A DNA stretch of 6,563 nucleotides, from contig MGLG01000045.1 of the NCBI GenBank assembly GCA_001795975.1, positions 1-6,563 on the forward strand, given 5' to 3'. Under the pieces are notes generated by a model. The model did no database searches and had not been told where the DNA came from. It saw nothing but the letters and a program-made list of their open reading frames with translations. The position numbers and the translations under genes were made by a program. The DNA comes from Candidatus Yanofskybacteria bacterium RIFOXYD1_FULL_42_10. GTDB taxonomy: Bacteria > Patescibacteriota > Minisyncoccia > 2-02-FULL-40-12 > GWA2-44-9. Shown here in pieces: positions 5,494 through 6,563 of the stretch; position 1 is the stretch's first letter, and every line of letters begins with the position of its first letter.

Positions 5494-5507
5494 TGATCTT
5501 ACGATCA
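5494..5507 (+). other. Small perfect hairpin TGATC-TTAC-GATCA
   Basis: Five-base arms with a TTAC loop, 15 bases after the NYN hairpin and with the same loop sequence. Not followed by a T-tract. Function unclear; it may be chance, given its size. Confidence 0.35.
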
Positions 5508-5577
5508 ATTACACTATAGCATAAGGCAAGGAAAATTGTCCACAGGTGGTAAATATATGGAAATTAAAGCAAAACAA

Positions 5578-5613
5578 CCCCAAAGTAAACGCTTCGCGTT
5601 GCAACGGGGCAGG
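5578..5613 (+). repeat. Palindromic repeat, family 1, complete copy
   Basis: CCCC (5578-5581) pairs with GGGG (5606-5609), and AACGC (5588-5592) with GCGTT (5596-5600) around a TTC loop; GT and AC lie between. CAGG follows. Same architecture as 2112-2150 but a less perfect middle. It sits about 15 bases before the gene at 5628, as the other copy sits just before the gene at 2166. Confidence 0.7.
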
Positions 5614-5627
5614 CAAATTCTTGAGAT

Positions 5628-5978
5628 ATGGAAATAGAAAATAAGAGTCAAATTTTACAAAGACGCAGGGAGATTGAAAAAGAGCTTTTGGAATTGCTTA
5701 AGGAAACCAAAAGCGATCTCGGGTTGGATAATATTAAAGAGATTATCTACAACGAGGATGGACAGGATAATTTAACCGACATAACTGCTATGTTTGATAC
5801 CGGACAAGGCGCGACTGAACTTCAAAGTGTGCTTGAGCTGGTAAACGATGCGTGGAATTACTTCCCGCATAAAGTTATCGGCGGCCTCTCCCCGGCAGAA
5901 AAACTATTGGAATATCATCAACAACATGGTCAAGATAATTCAAAAAGACCCCTCGACAGCGCTCGGGGCAAGCAATAA
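5628..5978 (+). CDS. Conserved-looking hypothetical protein ending in WNYFPHK-type motif
   Basis: A 116-residue protein. Residues 1-45 form a charged helix (LQRRREIEKELLELLKETKSDLG) followed by an acidic central part, then VLELVNDAWNYFPHKVIGGLSPAEKLLEYHQQHG (about 70-104). The W-N-[YF]-x-P-H-x-x-x-G-G-L-S-P-A-E segment resembles the tail of transposase/integrase cores (RPHSALGGLTPAE-like), but nothing else of an integrase is present. I recall similar short hypothetical proteins in uncultured bacteria, so I call it only a small hypothetical. The last residues (about 108-116, RPLDSARGK) are coded by a family 2 repeat, so the original C terminus probably ended near residue 105. The start ATG has GAGAT just upstream. 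Confidence 0.65.
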   Translation: MEIENKSQILQRRREIEKELLELLKETKSDLGLDNIKEIIYNEDGQDNLTDITAMFDTGQGATELQSVLELVNDAWNYFPHKVIGGLSPAEKLLEYHQQHGQDNSKRPLDSARGKQ

Positions 5979-6120
5979 AGAGCTATACCAATGCCCGGAG
6001 TGTGGTTTTCACTATACCGAGAAAGAGTGGGCAGAGAAATGCGAGGCATGGTGCCGGGAACATAAGAGTTGTCCCGATTTTGTAAATTTTAATCTTTCAT
6101 GTATTACACTTATATTTTGA
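5926..6120 (+). CDS. Cysteine-rich zinc-binding miniprotein with disturbed ends
   Basis: The core YQCPECGFHYTEKEWAEKC is followed by EAWCREHKSC, giving Cys23, Cys26, Cys39, Cys43 and Cys49 (numbered from ATG 5926). It looks like a one-domain zinc finger protein that I recall as a stand-alone miniprotein in uncultured bacteria. The 5' side is odd: no ATG, GTG or TTG occurs in frame between the family 2 repeat (ending 5972) and the Cys core, so translation must begin at 5926 inside the upstream gene or the true start was lost when the repeat entered. The 3' side is odd too: the tail after residue 49 (PDFVNFNLSCITLIF) runs into the GIY-YIG start and does not look conserved. It overlaps the upstream gene by 53 bases and the downstream one by 22. 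It may be a decaying gene. Confidence 0.5.
   Translation: MVKIIQKDPSTALGASNKELYQCPECGFHYTEKEWAEKCEAWCREHKSCPDFVNFNLSCITLIF
5948..5972 (+). repeat. Palindromic repeat, family 2, copy 2
   Basis: CCCC (5949-5952) and GGGG (5965-5968) flank TCGACAGCGCTC, followed by CAAG. It matches copy 1 in CCCTCGACA and GCTCGGG. It is translated in two frames, ending one small gene (RPLDSARGK) and lying within the start of the next (DPSTALGAS). Confidence 0.7.
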
Positions 6121-6428
6121 AATCGAAGAAAGATAATCAGTATTACATTGGTTACACCAATGATCTCGATAGTAGATTAAAACTTCACAATGCCAACACG
6201 GTGCAAGCCACAAAAGGTCTTGGCCCGTGGGAAATTTTTCATAGTGAACAATTTCAAACCGAAAAAGAAGCAGTAAACAGAGAAAAGCAGATTAAATCTT
6301 GGAAAAGCAGAAAGGCAATTGAAAGATTAAAATTTAAACAAAATCGAGGATCCTCGACTTTCAGTCGGGACAACATTGAGATCACGGCTCATGCCGAGGA
6401 AAATAAAAAATATGACTCCAAAATATGA
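6099..6428 (+). CDS. GIY-YIG domain protein (UPF0213/YhbQ-like)
   Basis: A small nuclease-fold protein. YTYIL (GIY position) and YYIGYT (YIG position) are followed by LDSRLKLHN with Arg26 and His30, TKGLGPWEIFHSEQF, and EAVNREKQIKSWKSRKAIERL with the expected catalytic Glu62. The first about 81 residues match the normal length and order of this short family. The cellular substrate is not known for most members. Residues about 82-109 (SSTFSRDNIEITAHAEENKK...) are coded by repeat DNA and run over the start of the next gene by 17 bases, so the original stop was probably lost. The ATG at 6099 overlaps the preceding ORF. No obvious ribosome site. Confidence 0.88.
   Translation: MYYTYILKSKKDNQYYIGYTNDLDSRLKLHNANTVQATKGLGPWEIFHSEQFQTEKEAVNREKQIKSWKSRKAIERLKFKQNRGSSTFSRDNIEITAHAEENKKYDSKI
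6344..6357. repeat. Perfect 14-base palindrome TCGAGGATCCTCGA
   Basis: Fully self-complementary, at the left edge of the family 2 repeat copy 3 within the GIY-YIG tail. Could be an operator-like site, or just repeat DNA. Confidence 0.6.
6350..6374 (+). repeat. Palindromic repeat, family 2, copy 3
   Basis: CGAC (6355-6358) and GTCG (6364-6367) form the stem core, with CCTCGAC and TCGGGACAA as in the other copies, but the middle (TTTCA) differs. CGGC-TCAT-GCCG (6385-6396) forms another small hairpin just before the ribosome site of the next gene. Confidence 0.6.
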
Positions 6429-6563
6429 TTTGGACAAAATTAAGTTTGCAACGGATGGGCCGACTTTTGAGAAGGCAGTTGATTTGTATGAGACAGGAAA
6501 GGTTACGAAGTTTGAAGAAGGAATCGGTGCTTATTCGGCCGTGGTGATGGGCACAAAACCATA
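6412..6563 (+). CDS. Probable SWIM zinc-finger family protein, N-terminal part (3' truncated by window)
   Basis: The first 50 residues, MTPKYDLDKIKFATDGPTFE then KAVDLYETGKVTKFEEGIGAYSAVVMGTKP, resemble the N terminus of SWIM zinc-finger proteins, where a short helix and strand precede the CxCx(n)CxH finger. The finger itself is beyond the window, so this call rests on recall of the N terminus. GAGGA (6396-6400) lies 11 bases before the ATG, a plausible ribosome site. The start overlaps the tail of the GIY-YIG gene. Confidence 0.5.
   Translation, partial: MTPKYDLDKIKFATDGPTFEKAVDLYETGKVTKFEEGIGAYSAVVMGTKP

Larger units (their letters stand above)
5482..5627. other. 146-base intergenic region with hairpins and repeat
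   Basis: Holds the small hairpin, a family 1 palindromic repeat (5578-5613) and a 26-codon mini-ORF (5557-5637, starting MEIKAK) that reads through the repeat and overlaps the next gene start. I see no promoter good enough to call. TTGTCCACA (5536-5544) resembles a DnaA box with one mismatch but is single. Confidence 0.5.

Noticed and set aside
5536..5544. DnaA-box-like TTGTCCACA
   Set aside because: One mismatch to the TTATNCACA consensus, only one copy, and no origin-like cluster nearby.
5848..5925. Longer version of the Cys-rich protein starting at 5848
   Set aside because: Its first residues are an out-of-frame reading of the conserved WNYFPHK region of the upstream gene and look non-coding.
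5840..5930. Integrase fragment in the gene at 5628
   Set aside because: The PH-x-x-x-GGLSPAE resemblance is short, and no DDE catalytic core or helix-turn-helix is present in the gene.

Overview
The window looks like an accessory, defence-type region of a small-genome bacterium. I infer a Patescibacteria/CPR-like or similar uncultured lineage. The reasons are AT-rich DNA, short tightly packed genes all on the + strand, TGA used as a stop, several small zinc-finger and KTSC/GIY-YIG proteins of a kind common there, and many short palindromic repeats that are tolerated inside reading frames. This lineage call rests on recall of family habits and was not searched.

Layout. Bases 1-962 hold the 3' part of hsdM, the type I DNA methyltransferase subunit, which has repeat DNA inserted in frame. 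Between hsdM and its partner hsdS (3355-4467) sit four cargo genes: a cytoplasmic trypsin-like serine protease (969-1850), a four-cysteine zinc-ribbon miniprotein (1917-2099), a single-pass membrane protein (2166-2579) and a HEPN-like helical protein (2621-3361). After hsdS come a KTSC miniprotein (4488-4700) and a NYN/LabA-like putative RNase (4705-5481). A 146-base gap with hairpins and a palindromic repeat follows. Next are a small conserved-looking protein (5628-5978), a cysteine-rich miniprotein with disturbed ends (about 5926-6120), a GIY-YIG protein (6099-6428) and the start of a probable SWIM-type protein (6412 to the window end). No hsdR is visible.

Most striking observation. The first codons of hsdS (Trp-Pro-Thr-Lys-Lys-Leu-Gly-Glu) recur at the junctions between the cargo genes. 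One copy (2587-2613) is a 27-base exact match to the hsdS start (3361-3387) and forms a decapitated 11-codon ORF whose AGGAG now serves as ribosome site for the HEPN-like gene. A second copy (2102-2163) becomes recognisable when a 39-base palindromic element is mentally removed. A third, weaker copy lies at 1861-1887. I infer that cargo genes were added one after another at the hsdS start, or that truncated hsdS copies were left behind. Either way this is a layered RM locus carrying protease, membrane, HEPN and NYN components, consistent with a multi-gene defence cassette.

Repeats. Two families of short palindromes (CCCC...GGGGCARG and CCTCGAC...TCGGGRC) and a tandem of two related 28-base units are spread through the window. 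They lie inside hsdM, inside mini-ORFs, at the ends of small genes and in the GIY-YIG tail, and they add amino acids to several proteins.
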